Source of the DNA: Planktotalea arctica | GTDB lineage: Bacteria > Pseudomonadota > Alphaproteobacteria > Rhodobacterales > Rhodobacteraceae | Reading direction: 5' to 3' | DNA length: 64,000 bases | Assembly (NCBI RefSeq): GCF_002105285.1 | Contig: NZ_MUHR01000005.1 | Location: 62,001 to 126,000, forward strand | Part shown: positions 35,288-44,096 of the stretch, in pieces | How positions within the stretch are numbered: position 1 is the first letter of the stretch | Layout of the letters: each line of letters opens with the position of its first letter | Program-made: the position numbers and the translations under genes | The notes under the pieces: generated by a model | Seen by the model: only the letters and a program-made list of their open reading frames with translations | Told to the model about the DNA's origin: nothing | Databases searched by the model: none

Positions 35288-36981
35288 GTGTCGGAATCCT
35301 CATGCTGGTTCACACGGCTCTGGGGCGTGCAGAGCAAGTTGCGCGTCATTGGGCCGCGTCGGGCTGTCCTGTGGTCATTCACGTTGATAAAAAGGTCGAT
35401 CGCAAGACCTACAAGGGGTTTCAGGCCTCTATAAAAGACGTCAGCGACATCACCTTTTGCAAGCGGCATTACTGCGAATGGGGCGGCTGGGGCATCACCG
35501 CCGCCACGCAGGGCGCAGCGGAGCGGATGCTGGCGCAATTCCCGGACGTGCGGCATGTATTTCTTGCGTCGGGTTCGTGCCTGCCGCTGCGCCCCGTGGG
35601 CGAGTTGATCGAATATCTCGATGCGCGCCCGCGGACTGATTTCATTGAATCTGCGACGACGTCCGAAGTGCCTTGGACGGTCGGCGGCCTTGATATCGAA
35701 CGCTTTACTCTGCGCTTCCCGTTTTCTTGGAAGACCCAGCGGCGCTTGTTCGATAAATACGTGGCCTTGCAACGTTCGCTTGGCTTGAAACGGCGTATTC
35801 CCAAGGGATTGGTGCCGCACATGGGTTCGCAGTGGTGGTGCCTGACGCGGCAAACCCTGTCGGCGGTTCTGGAAGACCCGGACCGCCCGACTTATGATCG
35901 TTATTTCTGTAAGGTCTGGATCCCTGACGAGAGCTATTTCCAAACGCTTTCGCGCCAGTATTCGTCGAACATTGAAAGCCGGTCCCTGACGCTGTCCAAG
36001 TTTGATTTTCAGGGTAAGCCGCATATCTTTTATGACGACCATCTCCAACTTTTGCGCCGATCGGATTGCTTTGTTGCGCGTAAGATCTGGCCCCATGCAA
36101 GCCGCATCTACGAGGCGTTTCTAACCGATGAAGACGGCGCGCTAAAACGTGCAGAGCCTAATCCGGGTAAAATTGACCGCATTTTTGCCAAAGCTGTTGA
36201 GCGGCGCACACGTGGTCGCGCTGGTCTAGTGATGCACTCGCGGTTTCCGAACGAGGGTTGGGAGAACGGTTTGACCTGCGCGCCCTATTCGGTGTTTCAG
36301 GGCTTTGCCGAGCTTTTCGAGGATTTTGAGCCTTGGTTGGCCAGGGCGACGGGAACGCGCGTGCACGGACATCTGTTTTCGCCCGAACGCGCGGAGTTTT
36401 CCGGTGGTGAAAAGGTGATTAATGGCGGTTTGAGTGATCAACCGTTACTGCGCGATTATAATGGCGCGGCCTTCCTGACGAATTTGATTTGGAACACGCG
36501 CGGCGAGCGGCAGTGCTTTCAACTCGGACCAATGGATACGCAGGATGTTTGCTGGAAAATAAGCAATGATCCGAATGCACAAATTTCGGTGATTAGCGGT
36601 GCTTGGGCCGTACCTTTGTTTCGCTCAAACCAGAATTTTTCCGATTTGCGGCGCGAAGCGGCACGTTTGCAAAAGATCGAGAACGAGTTCCTGTATAAAT
36701 TGCGCAATCCAAATGCAAAGGCGCGCATCCGCATCTGGAGCATGGCTGAATTCATTGAAAGCCCGATGGAGCCGTTGCAAACTTTGATAGACGAAATCGG
36801 AAATGCGCCCCAACGCCGTCTCGCTGAGGCGCCAAAGATGGCAGATTTGCAAGGGTTTGGGCAGTTTCTTCAAAACCTTAAAAACCAGGGCATGCACCCG
36901 CATCTCATGGGCGATTTCCCGATCCACGACAGTCCGGTTTTGCCGGTGGAAAAACAGCGCAAGCCCTATTTGGTGAAGTAA
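35284..36981 (+). CDS. GT14-like (core-2/xylosyltransferase type) glycosyltransferase with extra C-terminal domain
   Basis: The 565-residue protein has an N-terminal domain (about 1-270) of the core-2/I-branching and xylosyltransferase type: ILMLVHTALGRAEQV, CEWGGWGITAATQGAAERML, VFLASGSCLPLRP, HMGSQWWCLTR and IPDESYFQTL. The C-terminal 280 residues form a separate region without a domain I can name with confidence; I recall uncharacterised DUF families for such tails in Rhodobacterales. The start ATG 35284 overlaps the previous stop. It is three bases from the sulfotransferase gene that follows, so both likely decorate the same surface polymer. Confidence 0.8.
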   Translation: MSVGILMLVHTALGRAEQVARHWAASGCPVVIHVDKKVDRKTYKGFQASIKDVSDITFCKRHYCEWGGWGITAATQGAAERMLAQFPDVRHVFLASGSCLPLRPVGELIEYLDARPRTDFIESATTSEVPWTVGGLDIERFTLRFPFSWKTQRRLFDKYVALQRSLGLKRRIPKGLVPHMGSQWWCLTRQTLSAVLEDPDRPTYDRYFCKVWIPDESYFQTLSRQYSSNIESRSLTLSKFDFQGKPHIFYDDHLQLLRRSDCFVARKIWPHASRIYEAFLTDEDGALKRAEPNPGKIDRIFAKAVERRTRGRAGLVMHSRFPNEGWENGLTCAPYSVFQGFAELFEDFEPWLARATGTRVHGHLFSPERAEFSGGEKVINGGLSDQPLLRDYNGAAFLTNLIWNTRGERQCFQLGPMDTQDVCWKISNDPNAQISVISGAWAVPLFRSNQNFSDLRREAARLQKIENEFLYKLRNPNAKARIRIWSMAEFIESPMEPLQTLIDEIGNAPQRRLAEAPKMADLQGFGQFLQNLKNQGMHPHLMGDFPIHDSPVLPVEKQRKPYLVK

Positions 36982-36984
36982 ATT

Positions 36985-38415
36985 ATGACAGACGCCTTCG
37001 ACTACTTCATTGTGTTCGCCGAAATGCGAACAGGCTCGAACTTTTTGGAAGCGAACCTGAATGCGCTCGATGGAGTGACCTGTCACGGCGAGGCGTTCAA
37101 CCCGCATTTCATCGGCTTTCCGAACAAGGACGAAATTCTGGGCATCACCCGCGAAATGCGTGAAGACAGTCCAGAAAAGTTGATCGAAACGATCAAGCAG
37201 TTCTCGGATGGGCTGGGCGGATTTCGCTACTTTCATGATCACGATCCGAGAGTGATTGATATCGCACTGAATGATCTGCGCTGTGCCAAGATTATTCTGA
37301 CGCGCAACCCGCTGGAAAGCTACGTGTCGTGGAAGATTGCGCAGGAAACCGGGCAGTGGAAGTTGACCAACGTCAAGCGGCGCCGCGATGCCAAGGCGAC
37401 GTTCAACGCCGCTGAATTCGAAATGCATGTGGAGGAGTTACAGGCGTTTCAGGTGGCGCTTCTTAATCGCTTGCAGGCCGAGGGGCAGACCGCGTTTTAT
37501 ATCGCTTACGAGGACTTGCAGAGTGTCGAAGTGATGAACGGTCTTGCGCGTTATTTGGGCGTGGATGCGCGACTTGATAGTCTTGATGATTCGCTGAAAC
37601 CGCAGAATCCCGTCGCTTTGGAGGAAAAGGTTGCGAATGCGGATGATCTCGAGCGCGGCCTCTCGCGCCTTGATCGTTTCAACCTTGCGCGCACCCCGAA
37701 TTTCGAGCCGCGCCGTGGCCCTGTGGTGCCGAGCTACATTGCCGCTGCGCATTCGCCGCTATTATATATGCCCATCCGCTCGGGGCCGGAAGCGCAAGTG
37801 CAAGGCTGGCTTGCCGCGCTTGATGGTGTGGCACCCGATGCGCTGCTTTCGGGGTTCAACCAAAAAACCCTACGCCAATGGAAACGCGATCATGTCGGGC
37901 ACCGTACATTTACCGTGTTGCGTCACCCCGTCGCGCGCTTGCACGAGGCGTTTTGCAGCAAGATTTTGACCACAAACGAGGGTAGTTTTACCAAGATTCG
38001 CAACACCTTACGCCGGTTTCACAAATTGCCGATTCCAGGGCAGGAGCCCAACGACAACTGGGACCTATCAGCCCATCAAGAGGCATTTATTGCCTTTGCG
38101 CAATTCGTGAAAATGAACCTGTCGGGGCAAACCTCGATCCGCGTGGACGCGCATTGGTGTAGTCAAACGCAGGCGATTGCTAATATGGGTGAATTTGCGC
38201 TGCCTGACATGGTTCTGCGCGAAGATCAGATGCAGGACATGCTGCCGAGCCTCGCGATTTCCGCCGGAGTAAAAACATCTCCATTGCCGGATCTGACACC
38301 AAGTGCGCCGCTGTTTTTCGACCTCGCAGATATCTACAACGCGGACATCGAGAATGCGGTGCAAGAGGCTTATCAGCGCGATTATTTGATGTTTGGGTTT
38401 AGCAGTTGGTCGTGA
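36985..38415 (+). CDS. double-domain sulfotransferase (Stf0/NodH-like)
   Basis: The 476-residue protein begins with a PAPS-binding loop (AEMRTGSNFLEANLN near residues 12-26) and the 3'-phosphate site IILTRNPLESYVSWKIA near residue 105, as in Stf0/NodH/LpsS carbohydrate sulfotransferases. A second half (from about 250) repeats the 3'-phosphate motif as FTVLRHPVARLHEAFCSKIL but has only a weak first loop (MPIRSGPEAQV), as in family 2 sulfotransferases. It appears to be a fusion of two sulfotransferase-like domains. Expected role: transfer of sulfate to the surface glycan, giving PAP, which cysQ can clear. Last gene of the galU cluster. Confidence 0.78.
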   Translation: MTDAFDYFIVFAEMRTGSNFLEANLNALDGVTCHGEAFNPHFIGFPNKDEILGITREMREDSPEKLIETIKQFSDGLGGFRYFHDHDPRVIDIALNDLRCAKIILTRNPLESYVSWKIAQETGQWKLTNVKRRRDAKATFNAAEFEMHVEELQAFQVALLNRLQAEGQTAFYIAYEDLQSVEVMNGLARYLGVDARLDSLDDSLKPQNPVALEEKVANADDLERGLSRLDRFNLARTPNFEPRRGPVVPSYIAAAHSPLLYMPIRSGPEAQVQGWLAALDGVAPDALLSGFNQKTLRQWKRDHVGHRTFTVLRHPVARLHEAFCSKILTTNEGSFTKIRNTLRRFHKLPIPGQEPNDNWDLSAHQEAFIAFAQFVKMNLSGQTSIRVDAHWCSQTQAIANMGEFALPDMVLREDQMQDMLPSLAISAGVKTSPLPDLTPSAPLFFDLADIYNADIENAVQEAYQRDYLMFGFSSWS

Positions 38416-38487
38416 TCGCAGCATCTTGCATACGCTTGCAAAAGATGTAACCTGATGGGCAATCATAGCCCGTCAGGAGTGACACAC

Positions 38488-39453
38488 ATGACCCCCCAAG
38501 AGATGGAAGCGCGCATCGTTCGTTACGGTGATTTGCAGCCTTGTAAAACCGCGTTCATCGACGCGCATACGCCCGGTAGCGATCAGAAGGAAAACTTTAC
38601 CATCATCGGTGGCGGCGTTTCCGAAAGTGCGGATCAGCATGTGCACATTCAGGACACCCCGGGTTTCAACATTGGTGCTGCTGGCCAACCGCCGCGTTGC
38701 CGCAACTCGCTTCACTCGCATCGTACGGCAGAAGTGTTCTTTGTTCTCAAGGGTAAATGGCGCTTTTTCTGGGGTCGTTATGGCGATGCAGGCGAAGTGG
38801 TTCTGGAAGAGGGTGATATCATCAACATCCCGACCGGTATTTTTCGTGGATTCGAAAATATCGGTACAGACTATGGAATGATCATGGCGATCCTTGGTGG
38901 CGACGATGCTGGAGGCGGCGTGATCTGGGCACCGCAAGTGATCGAGGATGCACGCGATCACGGCTTGGTTCTGGCCGAAACGGGTAAGCTCTATGATACT
39001 AAAAAAGGTCAGTCGCTGCCTGATGGCGTCAAGCCGATGGCGGTTCTGAACGCAGAGGAATTGAAGGCCTTCCCCGAGCTAACGACGCTTGATGTCGTGC
39101 CGCACTATGTGGCGCGCTATTGGGACATGATGGCGCTGTCGGACAAGCAGCCTGCAAAGGTGATTGGCGCGGATGCCATGCTGCGCGATCGCCCCGGTTT
39201 TGACGTGGAGCTGCTGAGCCGCAATTCTGTTTCTGACGAGATGTATAGCGTTGATCGCCACGAGGTTCTGATGCCAATGCGCGGCCATTGGCGCCTGACA
39301 TGGGATGGCGGCACGACGTCGCTTAACCCTGGCGATACATGCGCCGTTCCTCCTAGCATTGCACATTCCATTGCGCCCTCGATGACGGGTGAAGCGAGCC
39401 TGTACCGCGTGCGCGACACGGACGATCCCGCAGGTTTGACCAAAGCAGGTTAA
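38488..39453 (+). CDS. bicupin protein of unknown substrate
   Basis: Two cupin barrels are seen: the first has HSHRTAEVFFVLKGKWRFFW and GDIINIPTGIFRGFENIG (about 70-135), the second DRHEVLMPMRGHWRLTWDGG and LNPGDTCAVPPSIAHSIAP (about 245-300). The first keeps His and Glu that could bind a metal; the second keeps His and Glu (RHEV) and a later His. Such proteins include dioxygenases and sugar-binding regulators, so the substrate stays open. I start at ATG 38488, with AGGAGTG eight bases upstream. A terminator follows within ten bases of the stop, so it is a single-gene unit. Confidence 0.8.
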   Translation: MTPQEMEARIVRYGDLQPCKTAFIDAHTPGSDQKENFTIIGGGVSESADQHVHIQDTPGFNIGAAGQPPRCRNSLHSHRTAEVFFVLKGKWRFFWGRYGDAGEVVLEEGDIINIPTGIFRGFENIGTDYGMIMAILGGDDAGGGVIWAPQVIEDARDHGLVLAETGKLYDTKKGQSLPDGVKPMAVLNAEELKAFPELTTLDVVPHYVARYWDMMALSDKQPAKVIGADAMLRDRPGFDVELLSRNSVSDEMYSVDRHEVLMPMRGHWRLTWDGGTTSLNPGDTCAVPPSIAHSIAPSMTGEASLYRVRDTDDPAGLTKAG

Positions 39454-39458
39454 GACAT

Positions 39459-39495
39459 AAAACAGCGTTCTTTCATCGGGGCGCTGTTTTCTTTC
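39459..39495 (+). terminator. rho-independent terminator after the bicupin gene
   Basis: AAAACAGCG and CGCTGTTTT form a 9-bp stem with a 14-base loop, followed by CTTTC. The T-run is part of the stem, so strength is moderate. Confidence 0.7.
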
Positions 39496-39542
39496 GGGCG
39501 TTTCGTTTTAAGGTGATCGGCAGCACTTAGAAGGATGCCGAG

Positions 39543-40466
39543 ATGAGCAAAGATATCCACACCACGCACGACGCCGAAGACGATATTCGCAACCGCGATA
39601 TCAAGATTTACGTGAATGGCGATCTGGTTCACCGCGACGATGCGAAGGTATCGGTCTATGACAGCGGCTTTATGCTGGGCGATGGTATGTGGGAAGGAAT
39701 GCGGCTCTATAACGGGGTTTGGGCGTTCTTTGACGAACATATGGATCGTTTTTTTGAGAGTTGTAAGGCGGTCTCACTCGACGTTGGCATGGACCGCGCC
39801 GGCATCTTGGAGGCTTTGACCAAGACCGCAGCGGCCAATGGCATGACCAACGATGTGCATTGCCGCCTGATGTTGACGCGCGGCGTGAAGGTGAAGCCGT
39901 TTCAACACCCCTCGCTGTCGCGCACTGGGCCAACGCTGGTCATTATCATGGAACATTCCAAACCTGCAGACGCGCTGCAATCCAAAGGCATCCGCCTTGC
40001 TACTGTGCCCCAAGTGCGCGGTTTGCCTATGTCGCAGGACGCCAAATACAACTCCCATTCCAAGCTGAATTGCGTGATCGCCTGCCTTCAGGCCGAGCAG
40101 GCGGGCGCAGACGAGGGGCTGATGCTGGATCCGCATGGCTTTGTGAACACCACCAACGCCTGCAACTTTTTCATCGTGCGCAAGGGGGCCGTTTGGACCT
40201 CCACGGGGGACTATTGCATGAACGGTGTGACGCGCCAGAAGGTGATTGATCTGTGCCGCGCCAATGGGATCGAGGTGCATGAGCGCAACTATTCGCTGGT
40301 CGATGCCTACGGCGCGGACGAGGCGTTTTTGACCGGTACGTTCGGCGCGCAAACCCCAGTGGCAGAGATTGACGGTAAGCCGATCGGCACTGGTGAACGC
40401 CCAGTGACAGCGCGGATCAAGGAGCTATACAAACACTTGATCCGTGCGAACATCAGCGCTGGATAA
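39543..40466 (+). CDS. class IV PLP-dependent aminotransferase
   Basis: The 307-residue protein matches the branched-chain/D-amino acid aminotransferase fold: SVYDSGFMLGDGMWEGMRL, HMDRFFESCKAV, the PLP lysine in SHSKLNCVIACLQAEQAGADE, and STGDYCMNGVTRQKVIDLC. Specificity (branched-chain, D-alanine, or aminodeoxychorismate lyase) cannot be told from the motifs. Its C-terminus overlaps ridA on the other strand by 14 bases. It follows the bicupin terminator and likely has its own promoter. Confidence 0.88.
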   Translation: MSKDIHTTHDAEDDIRNRDIKIYVNGDLVHRDDAKVSVYDSGFMLGDGMWEGMRLYNGVWAFFDEHMDRFFESCKAVSLDVGMDRAGILEALTKTAAANGMTNDVHCRLMLTRGVKVKPFQHPSLSRTGPTLVIIMEHSKPADALQSKGIRLATVPQVRGLPMSQDAKYNSHSKLNCVIACLQAEQAGADEGLMLDPHGFVNTTNACNFFIVRKGAVWTSTGDYCMNGVTRQKVIDLCRANGIEVHERNYSLVDAYGADEAFLTGTFGAQTPVAEIDGKPIGTGERPVTARIKELYKHLIRANISAG

Positions 40467-40851
40467 AGGCGGTCGCTTCGATTTCGAGCATCGCCTCATC
40501 CTCGACGAGGCCAGCCACGATCACCATAGTCATCGCTGGAAAGTTGCGCCCAAGCACTTTTCGATAGGTTTCGCCAACTTCGCGTTGGCGGGCCATATAT
40601 TCCTTTTTGTCGATCACAAACCATGTCAGCCGCGTGATATCGCTGGCCTCTCCGCCAGCGGCGGTGACCACGTCCATGATATTGCGCAGGGCCTGTTCCA
40701 TCTGACCGATGAAATCATGACTCTCGAAGACTTGCGCAGCGCTCCAGCCGATTTGCCCACCGACATAGAGCGTGCCATCTTCTGTCAAAGTGCCGTTAGA
40801 ATATCCCTTGGCGGGTGCCCATCCTTCGGGTTGAATGATCTGGTGGCTCAT
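40453..40851 (-). CDS. RidA/YjgF-family protein, non-canonical
   Basis: The 132-residue protein has the RidA (YER057c/YjgF) fold: LYVGGQIGW, QALRNIMDVVTAAGG and a C-terminal LEIEATAFIQR. Canonical RidA hydrolyses reactive enamines and imines and needs an Arg just before its last strands; here that position reads NFPAMTMVIVAGL with Met, so the standard deaminase activity is doubtful. It is the last gene of the anthranilate operon; its ATG overlaps the thioesterase stop (ATGA). The pathway makes an enamine-like 2-amino-5-oxocyclohexenyl compound, which makes its presence here suggestive. Confidence 0.88.
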   Translation of the reverse strand: MSHQIIQPEGWAPAKGYSNGTLTEDGTLYVGGQIGWSAAQVFESHDFIGQMEQALRNIMDVVTAAGGEASDITRLTWFVIDKKEYMARQREVGETYRKVLGRNFPAMTMVIVAGLVEDEAMLEIEATAFIQR

Positions 40852-41252
40852 GTGGTCCTCCGTAAATAGGGGGTCAGCGCATTGCGAAGCTCATCAGGGA
40901 TCGCTTGGGGCTTGTTGTCAGGGTTGATGTAAACCAGCGTCGAAGCGGCTGTCAGGCGCGTGATACCATCACAATGTGCATGAAAATCAAGGCCGATGCT
41001 GCTGCGCCCGATCTTGGTCAATTCTAGATCAATTACCATGGCATCGCCATGCAGGCTTGGCGTGGCAAATGTTGCGTCGATCTGTACGGTTGGCACACGG
41101 CCGATCTTGTGAATGTCCTCGAAGGCAAAGCCGATAGCTGCAAAAAACGTCTCAACGCAGTCGTTCAGCATCTCGAAATAACGTGGATAGAACACGATGC
41201 CGGCTGGGTCGCAGTGCTTGAACAGAATTTTCTGCGGGAATTCATAGATCAT
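40848..41252 (-). CDS. acyl-CoA thioesterase (4-hydroxybenzoyl-CoA thioesterase family)
   Basis: Small hot-dog-fold enzyme of 134 residues. The active-site segment FKHCDPAGIVFYPRYFEMLN is that of Pseudomonas-type 4-hydroxybenzoyl-CoA thioesterases, with the catalytic Asp in CDPAG. In this operon it may release CoA from stalled aromatic or alicyclic thioesters, or serve a step of the pathway; which substrate is not visible. It lies 12 bases after the ligase gene and overlaps ridA by four bases. Confidence 0.9.
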   Translation of the reverse strand: MIYEFPQKILFKHCDPAGIVFYPRYFEMLNDCVETFFAAIGFAFEDIHKIGRVPTVQIDATFATPSLHGDAMVIDLELTKIGRSSIGLDFHAHCDGITRLTAASTLVYINPDNKPQAIPDELRNALTPYLRRTT

Positions 41253-41264
41253 CGAAATGCGCCT

Positions 41265-42881
41265 TTAGCCTTGTTTCAAAACAAAGCGTTGTATCTTGCC
41301 TGTTTGGGTTTTTGGCAAGGCCTCGATGAATCTAACGGAGCGGGGATATTTATAGGGGGCAATGGTCTGTTTGACATGCTCTTGCAGCGCTTTGACAAGG
41401 GCGTCATCGGGCGTGAAGCCCTTGGCCAGCACAACATGCGCCTGCACGATATTGCCGCGCACTTCATCGGGAGCAGCGATTACGCCACATTCAAGGACGG
41501 CGGGGTGCGAGAGTAGCGCCGCCTCTACCTCGGGCCCTGCGATATTGTAGCCTGAGGAGACGATCATATCATCGTTACGGGCCGCAAAATGCAGGTAGCC
41601 GTCCGTGTCCATCACGAATGTGTCGCCTGTGATATTCCATCCATCGATCACATATTTTGCCTGCCGATTATCGGCGAGATACCGGCAGCCCGTGGGGCCG
41701 CGCACGGCCAAGCGGCCCGGCTCCCCGCGAGGCACCTCATCGCCCTTCTCATTGATCACTTTCGCTTCGTAGCCGCTGATCGGTTTGCCTGTGCAGGCGG
41801 GCCTGTGGTCATTAAAGCGATTGGAGATGAAGATGTGTAGCATCTCTGTCGCGCCGATCCCATCGAGCATGGGTTTGCCTGTCTTTGCGATCCATTCATC
41901 ATAAACAGGCTTGGGCAGTGTTTCCCCCGCAGAGACGGCCGCGCGCAGTGACGACAGGTCCGCCCCCTCTTCCATCGCGCGCAACATAAAGCGGTAGGCA
42001 GTGGGCGCAGTAAAGCAGACTGTGGCGCGGTACTTTTCGATGATTTCGATCATGTTGGGCGGGCTTGCAGTTTCCAGCAGTGTCGCCGCTGCGCCAAAGC
42101 GAAGTGGGAAGATCGCAAGGCCTCCAAGGCCAAAGGTGAAGGCAAGCGGCGGCGAGCCGATGAAGATATCGCTCGGCTGCACATCCAGCACTTCGCGCGC
42201 GTACCCATCGGCCACAATCAGCAGGTCGCGGTGAAAGTGCATCGTCGCTTTGGGATCGCCCGTCGTGCCTGACGTAAAGCCCAGCAGCGCCACATCATCG
42301 CGTCCCGTATCCACCGATTTGAACTGAACGGGCTTCTCCAGCGCAAGGCGGTCAAGCTCTGCATCATGGTTGGAGGTGCCGTCAAAACCGACGACGGATT
42401 TCAGGAATTTCGAGGTCTTTGCGCAGGTGACCATTTCCTCCATCAGGCGCGTATCACATAGCGCATGGGTGATTTGTGCCTTGTTCACGGTCGCGGTTAA
42501 CTCGCCCGCGCGCAGCATGGGCATAGTGTTCACAACCACCGCCCCCGCCTTGGTCGCGGCGAGCCAACACGCCACCATCGCCGGGTTGTTGGCGGACCGG
42601 ATCAGCACGCGATTGCCCGGTTTGATGCCAAGGTTTTCGACCATTGCGTGCGCAAGGCGGTTGGTCCAATCGGACAGTTCTTTATAGGTGCGGCGACGCC
42701 CATTGCCGATGAGCGCTGTGTGATCGCCAAAGCCGCGCTCGACCATTGCGTCGGTCAACTCGACCGCTGCGTTCAGCTTGTCAGGGTAATCAAACTGCTC
42801 CAACAGAAAGTCAGGCAGCTGATCCTCGGGCGGGAGATTATCCCGCGTAAATGTATCGGTGTGACCCGTGTGTCCCAGCAT
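41265..42881 (-). CDS. abmG: 2-aminobenzoate-CoA ligase (AMP-forming)
   Basis: Activates anthranilate with ATP and CoA to 2-aminobenzoyl-CoA. The 538-residue protein is a benzoate-CoA-ligase-like adenylating enzyme: P-loop LGFTSGTTGDPKATMHFHRD near residue 205, DGIGATEMLHIFISN near 330, the GWNITGDTF hinge segment and a C-terminal Lys in KTQTGKIQRFVLK. The specific substrate is inferred from the neighbouring two-domain 2-aminobenzoyl-CoA monooxygenase/reductase and from kynA; other aryl acids are possible. Three bases separate it from the acyl-CoA dehydrogenase gene. Confidence 0.85.
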   Translation of the reverse strand: MLGHTGHTDTFTRDNLPPEDQLPDFLLEQFDYPDKLNAAVELTDAMVERGFGDHTALIGNGRRRTYKELSDWTNRLAHAMVENLGIKPGNRVLIRSANNPAMVACWLAATKAGAVVVNTMPMLRAGELTATVNKAQITHALCDTRLMEEMVTCAKTSKFLKSVVGFDGTSNHDAELDRLALEKPVQFKSVDTGRDDVALLGFTSGTTGDPKATMHFHRDLLIVADGYAREVLDVQPSDIFIGSPPLAFTFGLGGLAIFPLRFGAAATLLETASPPNMIEIIEKYRATVCFTAPTAYRFMLRAMEEGADLSSLRAAVSAGETLPKPVYDEWIAKTGKPMLDGIGATEMLHIFISNRFNDHRPACTGKPISGYEAKVINEKGDEVPRGEPGRLAVRGPTGCRYLADNRQAKYVIDGWNITGDTFVMDTDGYLHFAARNDDMIVSSGYNIAGPEVEAALLSHPAVLECGVIAAPDEVRGNIVQAHVVLAKGFTPDDALVKALQEHVKQTIAPYKYPRSVRFIEALPKTQTGKIQRFVLKQG

Positions 42882-42884
42882 GAT

Positions 42885-44042
42885 CTAACCCCCTTGATGG
42901 TCCGCGATAACTTGCCGCGCGATGACCACGCGCTGCACATCCGATGCGCCCTCGTAAATCCGAAGCGCGCGAATATCGCGGTACAATTCCTCAACCTTAA
43001 CTCCCTTTTTGACGCCATCGCCGCCATGAAGCTGTACGGCCTTATCAATGACCTGTTGCGCTTGATCGGTTGAAAACAGCTTGGCCATCGCTGCCTCGCG
43101 CGTGATCCGCGGCGCGCCGGAATCCTTTGTCCACGCAGCGCGGTAAATCAGTAAAGCGGCGGCATCCACATCCAGCGCCATATCGGCAATATGTCCTTGC
43201 ACCATCTGCAAATTAAACAGCGGCGCGCCTTGCACATGGCGCGTGGTAACGCGGCTGAGCGCCTCATCCAAAGCGCGGCGCGCAAAGCCAAGGGCTGCGG
43301 CGGCAACTGTGGATCGAAAGACATCCAGAACAGACATGGCAATTTTAAAGCCTTGCCCGCTTTGCCCCAGCATAGCGCTCGCAGGAATGCGGCAATCTGT
43401 GAAACGCAGGGTTGCCAAAGGATGCGGTGCGATCACTTCAAGGCGCTCTGTAACCTCTAGCCCGGCCACATCGGCTGACACTATAAATGCGGACAGTCCA
43501 CGTGCGCCCGGCGCATCCCCTGTGCGTGCAAACAACGTGTAAACATCGGCGATGCCGCCATTGGAAATCCACGTCTTTTCGCCGTTCAGGATGTAGTCAT
43601 TGCCATCCCGCGCAGCCGTCAGCGTTGAATTGGCAACGTCCGATCCAGACTGTGGCTCGGTCAAAGCAAAGGCGGAAATCGCCTCACCCTTGCGGGTTAG
43701 TGGCAGCCACTCTGCGCGCTGGGCATCGGTTCCAAACAGTGAAATCGCACCGGTTCCAAGGCCTTGCATGGCAAAGGCGAAATCGGCCAAGCCATCGTGA
43801 TATGCCAGCGTTTCGCGGGTCAGGCATAGCGTGCGTACATCCAGGGGCGCTCCATCCGGCGCGGCGCTCGGCATGAGCCAGCCAGCATCGCCCATCGCCC
43901 TCACCAGATCGCGGCAAGCCTGATCATTGTCTGTGTGATCAACAGCCACCAACGCAGACCCCGCCCATGCGCTCAAATCACTGGCATGCGCGCGGTGATG
44001 CTCCTTGAAGAAGGGCCAATTCAGAAATGTCTTATCTGCCAT
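42885..44042 (-). CDS. acyl-CoA dehydrogenase
   Basis: Flavin enzyme of the acyl-CoA dehydrogenase family, about 385 residues. Seen are [19 protein letters not shown], the [16 protein letters not shown] segment, and the catalytic Glu in [18 protein letters not shown] near the C-terminus. In the pathway it probably oxidises an alicyclic CoA thioester after ring reduction; the exact substrate is unproved. The start is ATG 44042 with GGGACG upstream; a GTG two codons earlier is possible. A copy of the short repeat lies just upstream, between it and the hydratase gene. Confidence 0.92.
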   Translation of the reverse strand: MADKTFLNWPFFKEHHRAHASDLSAWAGSALVAVDHTDNDQACRDLVRAMGDAGWLMPSAAPDGAPLDVRTLCLTRETLAYHDGLADFAFAMQGLGTGAISLFGTDAQRAEWLPLTRKGEAISAFALTEPQSGSDVANSTLTAARDGNDYILNGEKTWISNGGIADVYTLFARTGDAPGARGLSAFIVSADVAGLEVTERLEVIAPHPLATLRFTDCRIPASAMLGQSGQGFKIAMSVLDVFRSTVAAAALGFARRALDEALSRVTTRHVQGAPLFNLQMVQGHIADMALDVDAAALLIYRAAWTKDSGAPRITREAAMAKLFSTDQAQQVIDKAVQLHGGDGVKKGVKVEELYRDIRALRIYEGASDVQRVVIARQVIADHQGG

Positions 44043-44055
44043 GTGCACGTCCCAT

Positions 44056-44090
44056 CTTCATCTTCCTAAATAAACTTCCCGCGGAGCGTC
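44056..44090 (-). repeat. short interspersed repeat, copy 3 (partial)
   Basis: On the minus strand GCTCCGCGGGAAGTTTATTT is followed by AGGAAGATGAAG, matching the tail of the copies at 2843-2886 and 27929-27979 but without the GGGGC palindrome. It lies in the 54-base gap between the hydratase stop and the acyl-CoA dehydrogenase ATG. Confidence 0.45.
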
Positions 44091-44096
44091 CAGCAC

